Source: Blastocladiella britannica
Taxonomy: Eukaryota > Blastocladiomycota > Blastocladiomycetes > Blastocladiales > Blastocladiaceae
Assembly: GCA_025349905.2 (NCBI GenBank)
Contig: MU624543.1
Span: 35,586-80,067 of the forward strand
DNA: 44,482 nucleotides
Direction: 5' to 3'
The notes beneath the pieces were generated by a model that was not told the DNA's origin, did not search any database, and saw nothing but the letters and a program-made list of their open reading frames with translations. The stretch's first letter is position 1, and each line of letters starts with the position of its first letter. Below are positions 30,136-42,217 of this stretch, one piece after another. Both the position numbers and the translations under genes were made by a program.

Positions 30136-31734
30136 TCACCTTGTCCGCGGATAAGTGGTGGAGGAAAAGGGGCTTGCCATGCTCCTGCCACCTGATGTAG
30201 TAGCGCTCAAGTTGCTGTTGGTTGCCGACATGGCCCAGAGCGACCCTGATTGCGATGGTGGGAGCGAGCGGCGGACCAGGAACGGCGATGCCTCCCATGC
30301 GCGCTTGTAGGCGTGGTACCGGTCCACTGGGTCCAGGACACGTCGTTTTGGAGGCGGGTGGTAGGCTGGTTGGAACGGGCGTGCCGTTGCTGTATATTTC
30401 CGATGGTGAGCTTTCAACAAGACGATACGGAAATAGACAAAAGTACCGGGACGTGATCTGGAGGTGGCCGACCGCCCAGAGACGCCAGGGTCAGATGATC
30501 GCTCCCACCATGCAGGTGCACCCTTACCATTGTTGGGGTGGTGCGGATACGAGTGGTCATGTTGCTCCTCCTCGTCGTGATCCTCGCGATACTGGTAATG
30601 GTCACCATCCGCCGACGGCGACGATAATGGCTCCTCGGCCAGCATCCCACTCTGCTCGAGCGCACGCATCAGCTCGTCGACAGCGTCCGACGAAATCTCG
30701 GTTGGCGCATAGCCCAGGTCCGCCAGCACCGCTTCGAAATCGGCCCTGCGCAGCGGTGGGTGTGATGGGTCCTGGTACATATCCTCATGAGCCACTGGGT
30801 TGTTGTCGTCGTGTAAAATGCTCGGATCGTGCCAGCCGCCGCCGTCATGGGGGTCGTCATGAGGGTCGAGATCGTGGTTCGAGAGCGTGACGCGGGCTGA
30901 TTTGCGGTGCCGGTGGCCGGGCACCCTGGCTGGCCAGTGATCTGCTATGGGAAGCGATGCGTCGTCACTTGGAAGTGCTGGGAGCGGCTCTGACCATCCC
31001 GTTGTTCCCACTGCAGCAGTAGCAGCAGCAGCAGCAGTCGGGACATGTCCATCTTCAGTGCCGTCGTCATCAATATGTGAGGTAACTTGGGACGCGTCGG
31101 CGGCAAGATCGTGCACCAGCGCATCCAGCATGTCGCTTGGCACATCAGCGTAGCCCATGGCAGCCAGGTGCGCCGCAACCGCGTCGGCAGTGGGGCGCGG
31201 GTACAGCGGCGGCAGCAGGGCCGACAGCGAGTCATCGCTTAGATCATCGTCATTGCCTGCGTGTGTTGCCGAGGACGAGGACGAGGACGAAAGCAAAGAC
31301 TGACCATTCGAGTCTGAATGCGCCATCACCGGTGCTGGCGGCGGCGGGACGACCGAGTCCACAGTTCGACTAGACCGCCGCCACGGAAACAAGATCGACG
31401 ACGAATCTGTCGTGGAATCCGGGGCCGCCGCATCCCAAGATCCCGGTACATTGTTGCTCGATGCCACTTGTAAGTGCGACGACGAAAGGCCCAGCACCGT
31501 GATGGGGTCGGTCAATATGCGCGCAGAGTGCGACAGAGACGAGGCCGACAGGACCGACAAGGTCGATCGCATTGCGTTGGTGCCGCTATTGCTGCTCCTG
31601 GTACCAGGGACACTGGCGGTACCGAGCTGGCTGGACGGGTACGAATAGGAAGCGGACGTGAGCGGCGTTATGGTTGATGCCGACGTCATGCCGCCCAGGG
31701 ACGGTGGAGACCGGCGGCGTTGGTTCGTTGCCAT
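30136..31734 (-). CDS. HYLS1-like centriole/basal-body protein (C-terminus uncertain)
   Basis: Exons 31734-30447 and 30389-30136 join through a 57-bp intron (donor GTACTT, acceptor TACAG). The long N-terminal region is Ser/Asp/His-rich and disordered, with two related short helices (AHLAAMGYADVPSDMLDALV and ADLGYAPTEISSDAVDELM). Exon 2 carries PPPKRRVLDPVDRYHAYKRAWE, which matches the DPV.RY..YK..W motif of the HYLS1 C-terminal box. HYLS1 binds SAS-4/CPAP at centrioles and is needed for cilia, so it fits a zoosporic fungus. After ..KRAWE the expected conserved tail is not clear. A second frame (30298-30140: GNQQQLERYYIRWQEHG) has good codon bias and ends in a perfect GTGAGT donor, so the true 3' end may differ. 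ATG 31734 is preferred to 31752. Confidence 0.5.
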   Translation of the reverse strand: MATNQRRRSPPSLGGMTSASTITPLTSASYSYPSSQLGTASVPGTRSSNSGTNAMRSTLSVLSASSLSHSARILTDPITVLGLSSSHLQVASSNNVPGSWDAAAPDSTTDSSSILFPWRRSSRTVDSVVPPPPAPVMAHSDSNGQSLLSSSSSSSATHAGNDDDLSDDSLSALLPPLYPRPTADAVAAHLAAMGYADVPSDMLDALVHDLAADASQVTSHIDDDGTEDGHVPTAAAAATAAVGTTGWSEPLPALPSDDASLPIADHWPARVPGHRHRKSARVTLSNHDLDPHDDPHDGGGWHDPSILHDDNNPVAHEDMYQDPSHPPLRRADFEAVLADLGYAPTEISSDAVDELMRALEQSGMLAEEPLSSPSADGDHYQYREDHDEEEQHDHSYPHHPNNGKGAPAWWERSSDPGVSGRSATSRSRPGTFVYFRIVLLKAHHRKYTATARPFQPAYHPPPKRRVLDPVDRYHAYKRAWEASPFLVRRSLPPSQSGSLWAMSATNSNLSATTSGGRSMASPFSSTTYPRTR

Positions 31735-31876
31735 TACTTTGTCGCGAATCAATTGGGAAAGAGAAAAATCGCCACCAAAACCTCACACCCAGTTCCAGCA
31801 AAACAAAAAAAAAATTGAAAATGTTGATCCAACTGCCAGAATGGGCAGCGACCAAAATATAAACCGAAAATATCAC

Positions 31877-34800
31877 CTACTTGCGACCAAAGCCAAACAG
31901 ACCCAGCACCTTCTTCAGGCCCTTCTTCTTGGCCGGCTTGGGCTTCTGGAACGGCAGGTCGAACGGCGTCGAGTACTTTTGCGTCCACAGCACCGCCATG
32001 TCGTGGTACTCGGCCGTGAGCTCGGCCTTGGACGTGAACCGGCTAAAGTCCATGAGCTTGCCGAACCGCGACTGGCAGTACTTTTGGTACACCACCGGGT
32101 CGAGCAAGTGGCAGCGGTGCGCGAGCAAAATGTCCACCGCAGGGACAATGCCCTTGTACCGGTCGCCGCTGGCACCCGCCGCGGTACCCGACGTCTTGCG
32201 ACGGCGCTCCTCCAGCAGGCCCATGAACTTGGTGTACCGGTCAATGATGGTCTGCGCCTCCTTGTCGCCGAACGGCTCGCCAATGTGGTCGAGGACCTCG
32301 CGCGTCAACTTGAACCACGTGGTGCGCGCCTGCAGCAGGTCGAGCGACAGCGGCGTCACCACGTTCTGGTAGTATGACAGGATCTTGCCCGTGACAATGT
32401 CGGCCTTCTTGGCCAGCTCCTTGGCTTTCCCGTCGTACTCTTTTTCCACCGCCGCGTGCACATAGTCGTGCAGGATCGCGGCCAGATCCAGCTCCTTCCA
32501 AGGGTTGACCACGTCGCGCTCGTTGAGGCGCGCCTCCAGCACCTCGGTGATGGTCTTGTCGTGTGTGAAAAACAGCAGCTTGTGCACCGTGTGCGCCAGC
32601 TTGTAGTCGATCTTGCCACGAGCAAAGTTGAACAGCGTGCCGCCCACGTGGCCCTGGCCCTTCTCGGCCTTGCGCAGGTCCTCGACGAGACGCCAGGCGG
32701 AAATGGTGGCCGGGGTCATGAACTTTTGGCACGACTCGCAGAACAGCATGCGCGATCCAGTACGCATCTCGGCGTACAGCGGCGCGGCCACCTTCTGGTC
32801 GTGGCGGCAGAACGGGCACACCATTTCCCACTCGGCGGCGACGGTGGCCGCGTCCAGCACAAACGGCTGTCCCGTGAACGTGGTCCAGGTATCGGCGTGC
32901 GACGTGGGCACAAACTCTTTCCAAGCGGCGCCCGACATGACCGCGCCGGCACCGTTGACCTGCAAGAACATGTCGAGCTTCTCGACTGGGAACCCAAACT
33001 TGAGCAGCTTCACGTCGCCAAAGATGCGCACCAGATCCTCCACGTAACGGTGGCTGTCCATGATGTGCACCAGCCACATGGTCATGACGTCGAGCGGCGG
33101 CAGCGGCAGCGCGTGGCCCTCGACCACCGTGTGCTCCATCAGCCGCATATACGACAAGTACCGCGCCTCGGCCCGCGCCCAGTACTGGTCGGCAGCCTTG
33201 TCGTCCGCGAACGCAAACTCGGGGCTCGCCAGCAGCGCCGCGCACAGCCGCTGGAACGCCACCAGCTGCTCGGGCCGCATCGAAAAGTCTGGGACAGGTT
33301 CAAACACCGACGAAACAGTGCCGAGCGACAGCGCGCGGGACCGGTCCTTGCGCACGTTCGGGTCGCGGGTGCCGACCGCCACGGTCGCAGCGGTAACGTC
33401 GGCAGCCGAGTCCACCGGCACGGGCGGGATCGGAATGTTCATGAACGACGAACGGCGGTCGTCCTCCATGGGCTGCAGCGGCAGCGGCTCCTCGACCTTG
33501 ACAAACGTGACGCCGGCGTGGCCAAAGTGACCCAGCACCGTCTTGCGGTACGCGCCCGAGAACTGCAGGTGCGTCGCGTGGCCAATCTGCACCGACGCCG
33601 ACGAGTCCACCATCGAGTACACCTCCGTGACCCCGTTGGCGAGCGTGATCTCGGTCGACAGCCGCACGTAATCGCGGTACTGCTTAGTAGCGTCCGCGGC
33701 GTTGATTTGGTTCGACTCGTTCAGGTACTTGTGCATGCGCGAGCGCCACACACCCACCTGGGCGACAAAGTTGAGCGAGAAGGCGGCGATCCCGCGGTTG
33801 GTCTTGCGGAGTGCCATCAAGTCGCTGGCAACCTCGCACACGCCGCACGGCAGCGTCACGTTGGGCTCGGACTTGATCGACACGATCGCGGCCTGGCTGG
33901 CGGGGCTGATGGTGCTGCACGCCGGGCATGACACCAGGTACGCGGTGGCGGCCTTGGCGTGGTGGTAGAGATAGGGCTCGCCCGTGTACGACTCCCACCG
34001 CGCCTCCGACTCGGCGTCAATCTCTTGCTGGAACTGCGCGGGCTCGTGCGACAGTACCGACAACTGCATGAGCGCATCGGCCGCCGTCTCGCCAAACAGG
34101 CCCACCAGGTCGGCGCGCTGCCGCTCGGGGAACTGCGCGTGCACATGCGCAATCAGCGCCACGTCCACCGGCGGGATCAGGTGCGTCTTGCCCGTCTCCG
34201 AAACCATCGTCAGCCACTTGAGGTACCGGCTCTCGGACCGCACAATCAGCGCCGGGTAGTGCGACGTCTCAATCTGCAGCAGCATGCGCAGCAGGCGCCA
34301 GTGGCGGTCAATCGACGCAGCCGTGACTTCACCGCCAAGAACCTTTTCGACGGTACCGGCCGCAGCCGCATCGCGAGCGGGCTTGATGACAAACGCGTCC
34401 ACGTTCGACAACGCAAAGCCGTTGGCAAGCGCCGCCGGGTTGAGCGAAATGACCGGGTCCATATCGCGCTTGACTGGGGTGGTAGGGCGCGAGATCGGGC
34501 GCGGGGCAATAACAATGGCGCGCGGGGCCGGGATGGGCGACTGCACCGGCGACGGGAGCGGCGTGGCGGCCACCGACACCGGGCGGGGTGCGGCAGAGGC
34601 GGCGGCCTTGGGCTTGGTCGCGAGCGGTGCAAACAGGGTCGCAACGCCGCCCGTCTTGGCCAGCATGGTTGCGCGGTACGCGGCGCCGTTCTGGGTGTGT
34701 ACCAGATGGCCAGCCGACACCTCGGGCGTCAGCGGCGCAATCGAGTACAGCTGGCGAGCGCCAGCTTGGTCTGATACCAGCAAGACATTGACGAGCCACT

Positions 34801-37800
34801 CGGCGTACGTGGGCACAATCTGGGCCGCGTTGGCGCGCTTGAGCTCGTCCACAGCCACCAGGAATGCCGGGACCTTTTGGAACATGCTCACGGCAAAATC
34901 GCTGCCGAGCAGGGGCTCGTGGCACACCAGGCACTGCTCAGTGTTGGAGCGCAGGGTGATGGTGCCCTGGCACTTGTTGCAGTGGTACGTGTTGGAAATG
35001 TCGAGCTCCCACGCGAGACCCGTGTCGTGCTCCCACTTGCTCACGTCCGCGTCGGACGCGACCGCGTTGAGGAACGAGGCGGCGAGGAATGCGTCGGGGA
35101 GGCTGGCCGAGTTGGGGCCGAGCGCTTTGGCCACCTGGTGCACCACCGCCACGTCTGGCGGCGGGAGGATGGCCTGCGGCAGCGTCACCCACTGCTGGAA
35201 GCGCTGGATCGCGTTCAGCGCAAAGATGAGGTTGGTGAACCGCTTCTCGTGTTCGTTGGCCAGCCAGTGGGACTTGAATGCCTCCACGTCGGCAACCGTG
35301 ATGGGTGCCGTCTCCGTGGCGCCGTCAGCATGAGCGGCAGCGGCGGCGGTGGCAGGGGCAGCGGCCGACGACACGTCCACGAGTATGCGCGGAGTGGCAG
35401 CCGGCAGCAGCGCAGCGGCAACAATTTCCAAATCGCGCGAAAGGTCCTCGGTGACCTCAATGGAAGCGTCCTCGGTGGCGACAACCTCAACAGGGGCAAA
35501 CGCCGCCTCGGACGACACCAGCAGGTCAGTGACGGTGCCAAACTGGACGAGGGCAAACGTTTTGTAGGCCTCGGGCTCAGAGAGGTGCACCAGGTGGGCC
35601 ACAAGCAGTGCCGGTGTCGCGGGCGCAATCGAGTACAGATACTTGGATCCGTCCTCGGCGGTAACAGCCACGGCGTCCTTCATGGCGCGCGAGTAGCGAG
35701 CGGCGGCGGCCGTCGCGTCATTGTCGGCATTGACGCCGTCAAGCACGGCACGGAGCGACGCAAGGCGGCGGTTCAGGTCGGCGGTGAGCTCGACACCGTT
35801 CACGTCCTGGCCATCCTCGAGCGCCACGTGGTCACGCGAGTAGCGAGCCGAGAGCATCGAGTGCACCAGCGAAATGAGCTGGAACGCCGTGTCGCCCTGG
35901 TGGCTGCGGTACTCGGCCGTGTAGGTCTGCACGTCGGCAAGCGCAATGGGGCCCGTCTGCTTGGCGAGCAGCGGCTTGACGTACGCGATAAACTCGCGCA
36001 CCTGGTCTGCCGACACGAGCGGCGCCGCCTCCACCTCGAGGGAGCGCTCAACAACTACGGCTTGACCAGCGGTAGCCAGAGCCACCACAAGGCGAGGAGC
36101 CTTTTCGGGGACAGGGGCCGCGGGCAGGGCAAAGAGCATGCCAACGACACCGTCAAAGTGGGTGGTGCAGTACTGGTGGTACGCGTCGCCACGAGCAATA
36201 TGCTCAATGTGCGGCAGCATGTGCGCCTGCGAGAACTGGAAACTGTAGAGCTCCTTGGCCCCGTCCTCGCGGGTAAGGACCGTGGTGTTGTCCAGGACGC
36301 GCTCGTAGGCGACCGACGGTGTCGGCGTGTACTCTTGGACCGCCTCGGCCAGCACCGCAAGGAGCTGCGGCAGGGTGGCGACAAGCGAGCCCAACGTGAT
36401 TGCCGAGCGAGTACCAGTGGGAGCAACGGCAGTGGTGTCTACATCGCTAATGTCCTCGAGAACCTCGCGGCGGAGCTCGGCAGCGATACCGGCGGCCTTG
36501 TCGGCGCCAACCAGCTCGGCAATGTCCTGCTCAAACGACTCGATGCGCAGCAGATGCGCCAGGGTCACGGCGCGGACGAGGGACGACTCGGACTTGGGCT
36601 CGGTACCGTTGCTTGAGGCAAGGGCACGGACGTGGGCCTCGTACGCGGCCACGGCGGCGGCGGGGTCGGCTGCAATCAGGTCGCTGGCCACAGCAGCTGC
36701 CTTGGCCGACTTGAAAAAGCCAGCCTCGAGCGGCGACGCGGTCAGCACGTTGAGTGCCACGGCAGGCGCCGAGGCAGCGGCAGCATCAGCACCAATGGAG
36801 ACGGTGACGCGCGGGGCGGCAGGCAGTGCCGGGAGCGCCTTCTCGGCCGGAGCGCGGTACGTGTCAGCCACGGCAGCGTTGAAGCGGGCCTTGAAGTCGG
36901 CAGCGTACGCGGCCGGGTAGGCAGCGTGGAGGATGTGGCCCAGCTTGGCCGCATCCGACTCGGCGCCGACCGAGTAAAACTCGGCGCTGCTGCCAGAGCC
37001 GTTCTGGATCACCATACCCAGGTCCAGGAACCGGTCGTGCTCGCGGGCAAGGTCGGCAGCGGTCCAGGTCGAGTCCACGTCCGTCAGCTGGCGGTACACG
37101 TCAAGGGCAACGTCGTCCAGGTGCAGCGAGAGCGCGCGCTTCTCGAGCAGACGCGCGTAGCAGCCAGCACACTGGGCACGGCCAGTTGCGTACGCGACGC
37201 TGTCGGCCGTCTGAGCGAGTCCGCACTCGGAGCAGCTCGGTGTGGGCGGAGCAAGCAACGCCGGGGGCTGCAGGTCAAAGCCGAGACTGGTGGCGAGGCC
37301 CCAAGCGGACTTGTCGGCGGTACCGAGCGCAAGGCGACCGATGGGGTCGGCAATGGCGGCGACCGTCTCGTCCGAGATGCCAAGAGCCTGCATATCCATT
37401 TGGAATGCGGCCGGCGACGACATGTGGGCGAGAGTCAGCACCGCAATGTCGACCGGGGGCACAACCGAAGCGTCAGCACCCGCAGCCAGAGCGCGCAGGT
37501 ACTGCACGTAGCGGCGAACAGCGTTGGTCATGTACACAGCGTCGTTAAACAGCACAGCGCGCTCAATTAGCGCGTCGCGAACAAGCGCAATCGACTCGAG
37601 CGACGCGTCAGTCACACCCGTCACGTTCACGGGCACCGCCACCTCGATAGTGGCCGAGCGCGTCGCCGTTTGCGAGTGAATCAGGATCTTGAATGGCAGC
37701 GTGGGCAGCTCCTTGTCCACGGGCGCGGTGAACGTCTCGGCAACGTGGCCGCCGAAACGCGTGGCAAAGTCGATGGCGTACTCGACGGGGCGAGCCGCGT

Positions 37801-40800
37801 GCATGATGACACCGAGCTGAGTGACCTCGGACTGCGGGGCAACCGTGTAAAACTCGGCGGGACGCGATTCGTCTCCGCGAATGAGCACGCCCAACTCGAG
37901 GTACCGGTTGTACTCGGCCGCAATGCTCTGGGCGGTCCAGCCGGCGCCAAAGTTGGTGAGCTGGCGGTAGACCTCGAGGGCCGCATCGCCAAGGTGCAGC
38001 GAGAGCACACGCGCCTCGAACAGGCGAGCATGGCAGCCAGCACACTGGGCACGGCCAGTGGCGTACGCGACGCTGTCGGCCGTCTGGGCAAGGCCGCACT
38101 CGGCACAGTTGGGCGTCGGCGGGGCAAGCAGCGCCGGGGGCTGCAGGTCAAAGCCAAGACCCGTCGCAATCGCCCACGCCGCCTTGTCGACGGGGCCGCG
38201 GGCAAAGCGGCCAATGGGGTCGGCGAGCGCAGCAACCGTCTCCTGGGACAGGCCGAGGAGCTGCACGTCCTTGTGGAACGCGGCGGGCGACGCCAAGTGA
38301 GCCAGCGTCAGGACCGCAACGTCGATGGGGGGCACAACCGAAGCGTCCGCGCCGGCGGCCAGGGCACGCAGGTACTGCACGTAGCGGCGAACAGCGTTGG
38401 TCATGTACACAGCGTCGTTGAAGAGCACGGCGCGCTCAATCAGCGCATCGCGGACAGTCTGAAGCACCTGCACAGACTCGGAGTCGATACCGGCAATGTG
38501 GGGCTGCTCTACCTCCACCTCGACCGGTGCAGACTCGCGCGCAAGAGCGGGCAGCGCCTGAACTGCAGCAGCGACAGGAACCGGGGGGAGCATATCCGCG
38601 GGGCGCAGACCGTGCGTGGCCAGGAACCACTCGGCGTACGCTGCGGGCGACGCACTATGAACAATCTCGCCAGCAATGACAGCGTCGTCGCGCGCAACAA
38701 GCGAGTACACCTCCTTCGTGGCCGTGTTGCCGTCCTCAATGACCACTGCGTGGTCCACATAGTGAGAGTAAGCCTCGCGCGTCTCCTTGACGGCCACCTT
38801 CTCGACGAGCTCGAGCTGCGCAATATGCTCGCGAGCAGCCGCCATCAAGTTCAGCGACACCACAGCGGCATTGGCATCCTGCACCGTGACCGCGGACTCG
38901 ACCGCCTCCCAGGTCGCAGCGCCGTGCGCCGGGTTGAGCGCCGCCTTGGAAATGACAATCTCGGCCAGCGCATACAGCGTCTCGGCGTTCGCACCAGCGA
39001 GGGTCTCGGCGTCGCGCTGGAACTCGGCAGGGTGAGCAGCGTGCGCACTAAACACCACGGCCACATCGACGGGGGGGATGCTCGCAACAGCGCCGCGGCC
39101 AACTGCCAGCAGGTACTGCTTGTACTTGCGAATCGTGCCCGGGGTGAGGGTGACGGAGCGGGCGGCACCGGCAGCGCCGCGCATATCGCCAAAGCGGGCG
39201 GACGAAAGAGCGCGCAGTACGGCGTTGCCCTCCAGACGCGCCTCCTCGACCAGGTTCTTGCCGTCCTCGACCTCCACGTCGTGGATGTTCTCGGAAACAG
39301 CCGCGGCCTCGGCCACGGGCGCCGACCTGCGCAGGCGCAGCGGGCGGCCACGGGTGGCGTCCCAGTGGTGGAAGTTGACGCCAGAGTCCTGGACAGCCAA
39401 GGATATGGTGTGGTGGTCCGCGAGGGCACCGTAGGACGCCTGCGACTGCGCCGCATACTGGTTGGGCCACAGTGTGTGCGTCAGGTACGCAAGCACCACG
39501 TCCGACGACCAGTCACCGTCCGCCAGGTGGTACACAGACTCGACGCCCTCCGCATCCGTGACAAAGACGGCGCGGCGCCAGGCGGTCGACAGGTACTTGT
39601 TGATAGCGGCGGCCTTGGACTCAACGTTCTTGAGCTCCAGGTGCGACAGGGCCGCGAGCACGGTCGAGCGCCACTCTTGCACGGTGCGGACAAGGTCCAC
39701 CGAGAACACGGCAAACGCCGCGTACAGCTGCGGGTCGCGCATCAGCATGAGCTGGGTCTTGGTGATGGTGCGCCAGCAGACAGAGCACTCGATGGCCTTG
39801 TTGCCCATGCGCAGTGCCACAAACTCAGACACGGCATCAACCTTGCGGTACGAGCAGCACGTCGGGCACTGCAGCAGCCACGGGTGCTCGACCACGTCGG
39901 CGTTGTGCAGCAGCACAAATGGCATGCCCGTGAAGCGTTCCCAGGCGGCCTGCGCGGCCGCGTCCACCTGGCGCGTCAGCGACTGTACCAGGAACTTGCG
40001 CAGCGGGAAGGGGGTGCGCAGCATCTCGGGGACGCACTCGTCGCCGAAAATGTTGGCCAAGTCGCGGTGGTAGGTCGGTGCGTGCGTCATGTGGTTGTAC
40101 CACAGCAGCAGCACGTCCACGGGTGGCAGCATCTCGGCGGCGTTGGTGCCTGGGGTGGCCAGCATCACAAGCCACGCGTAGTAGCGGCGCTCGGCCTTGA
40201 CCAGGTACAGCGTGTCGACCTTGCCCTCCACGTGCTTATCCTGGTGGCGGGCGAGCGACAAGTGGCCGGCAAACGCGGCGAGCAGATCCACGTGGCCGTC
40301 CAGCGCCTCGCCCGAGAGCAAGTCGGTGGTGGCGGCCGAGGACTCGACGGCACCGGGCACGTTGACGGTGATGGTGCGGGTCTGCTTCTTGTTGCCCTCA
40401 AACATGGCGCGCAGTGCGGCCACGGACGGGCCCTTGATCTGCGGCGGCGACGGTGCCGCGGCCTTGGCAGGCGACACGGCCAGCGCCTCCACCTGCTGCT
40501 CGAGCTTGTCGAGATCGCGCGACATGTCGTCAATCGACGGCTTCTTGGCAGCGGCCTTTTCGGCCACCACCTCGGCTGCCAGAGCGATGAGCGCCGCGGG
40601 GGCAGCTGCAGCGGGGACCACCTCCACCTCGGGCGGGGACAACTCGCCGGCCACCACGATCTGGAAGCTGCCGGCATTGGACAGGCGACGGCCGACAGCC
40701 GACAGGGCCACGGCTTGCTGGTTCAGAACCACAATCTTGCCAAAGGTATCCAGCGAGTAGTCTGTATATTTTTGTTAATGTTGGTTTTCAAATTCGAGAA

Positions 40801-42217
40801 AAAAAATATGAGCATACCAAGGTACAGCTGCGGAGCGCGCACAACCGCGGTCCAGTAGGCAAGGAGCACATCGGCGTCAATGCGGAGCGGCTCAGTGTCC
40901 TCGGGCGTGCGGGCCGCGGCGGTTGCCAGCAGGCGGCGCAGGACAAGGGCGAGTTCAGCGGCGGACTGGAGCGAGTAGGACGGCGCGGTGCCCTCCTGCT
41001 CCTCGTCGGCATAGAGCTGAGACTGCACGCTGTGCAGCTGGTCGCGCACGCGCGGGAGCGTGACGCCAAAGTCGACGGCAAAGCGCAGTAGCGGTGCAGA
41101 CGCGCGCGCAATGCGGCCAGCGGCGACGGCCGGCGCCAGCGACGCAGGGCTCACGTCGGCGGCGCAGCCGCCGCACACGGCGTCACCAGAGGCGTAGAGG
41201 TCCGTGGGCATGGTCGACACGGCGTCGCACGCCGCACAGGGGGCGTTCACCGTGTTCTTGGGTGCAAAAGCCCAGGCAAGGCCACCGGTGGCTTCGGCCC
41301 ATGCCGCCTCGTCGGCCTTGAGCGCCACGGGCACGGCCGGCAGCGGGATGGCCAGGATGGCGTCGCGGGCATCAGTGCCAAACAGGGCGCCAAGGTCGTC
41401 GGCGTAGCGCGTCAGGTCCGACGTGACGTGCGCGTGCCAGATCGCCAACACGTCCTGCGGGGGAACCGGCGCAGCGACAGAGGTCGAGGTGGCGGCGCGG
41501 CCAGAGGCCAAAAACGACAGCCAAGCGTAGTAACGCTCCTCCAGCGCGGCCACCGTCGCGGGCGAGAGGACCGCGGCGCCGGTGGCGTTTTCGGGGATGG
41601 TTGCGTGCGCGTCAATCAGTTGCTGAAGGAATGCAACGTGGGCGGTGAGGCCCTCGGCGGTCACATCGAGCGAGAGGGGCGCCGTCATTTGCTCGGGCGT
41701 GAGCGGCGCAGGAGCGGGCTTTGGCGAGGTGACGGGCGTGGCTGGGTTCGATGCCGTGCGCTGGCCTGCAGTCGTCGCGAAGGTGTGGATGGCGGCCTGC
41801 TCGACGGATGAGGGGTCGTACTTTTTTTACCTTTTTTTGTTAGTCATTTGCTTTTCTACTGAATTTTTAAATAAAAACGAACCAGTGGGGACGGAGGGAC
41901 GGTCGAGTGCTCGGCGTCGTCGTCGTCCGAGGCGGCCTCAGCGCCATCGTGGCGGATACGCTTCTTGGTGATGATTTTGCGCACGCGGATAATCTTTTTG
42001 CGCAGGATGGAGCCGTCGGGCTGGACCTCGTCGACGATTTCCTCGGTGCGGACCTCGCGCGGGGCAGAGTACTCGAACTCGGTGTCGTCCTTTTTTGTTA
42101 TGTTTCAGTTCATAGAGTTTTTTGTCCTTTCAACTCCACTCTCAAAAAAAAAAAAATGTGTACCTTAACGGGTGCGGCGGCGACGGCAGGAGCAGCAGCA
42201 GTCGTTGGAGCCGACAT
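31877..42217 (-). CDS. giant modular GRDP/DUF1399-like protein, about 3,382 aa
   Basis: Exons 42217-42164, 42089-41883, 41820-40818 and 40761-31877 (introns 74, 62 and 56 bp) join in frame. The last exon is 8.9 kb with no stop. After a basic/acidic head (ILRKKIIRVRKIITKKRIRH) come about eleven modules of about 290 residues. Each has a DUF1399-like core (ERRYYAWLVML..MLPPVDVLLLWYNHMTH..YHRDLANIFG; RYLKWLTM..IPPVDVALIAHVHA). Most also have a W..FTG.PF box, and seven have a CxxC-x(17-30)-CxxC zinc-ribbon-like insert (e.g. CAEC...CAGC). A second motif follows, of the form YSH..VVI.DG..VYSL..H...P.AY. GRDP proteins of plants and fungi carry one such region and are linked to stress and development; no biochemical role is known. 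The end is basic (KPKPAKKKGLKKVLGLFGFG). Stop TAG. Confidence 0.85.
36720..38475 (-). repeat. tandem duplication of one 873-bp module inside the giant gene
   Basis: Two consecutive modules, residues about 1185-1475 and 1476-1766, are far more alike than the others. The block DALIERAVLFNDAVYMTNAV and the following 20 residues are identical in both copies, as are most of the zinc-ribbon residues (ECGLAQTADSVAYATGRAQC). Matching DNA (e.g. TACTGCACGTAGCGGCG) begins at 38373 and 37500, an offset of 873 bp, exactly 291 codons. This shows a recent in-frame duplication or gene conversion. Confidence 0.85.

Noticed and set aside
37670..40858. Very long plus-strand open frame (1,062 codons) opposite the giant gene; similar ones at 34877-36616 and 32456-33931
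   Set aside because: Shadow of strong G/C third-position bias in the minus-strand gene. The translation is Arg/His/Gly-rich with no domain, while the minus strand has conserved modules and matched introns.
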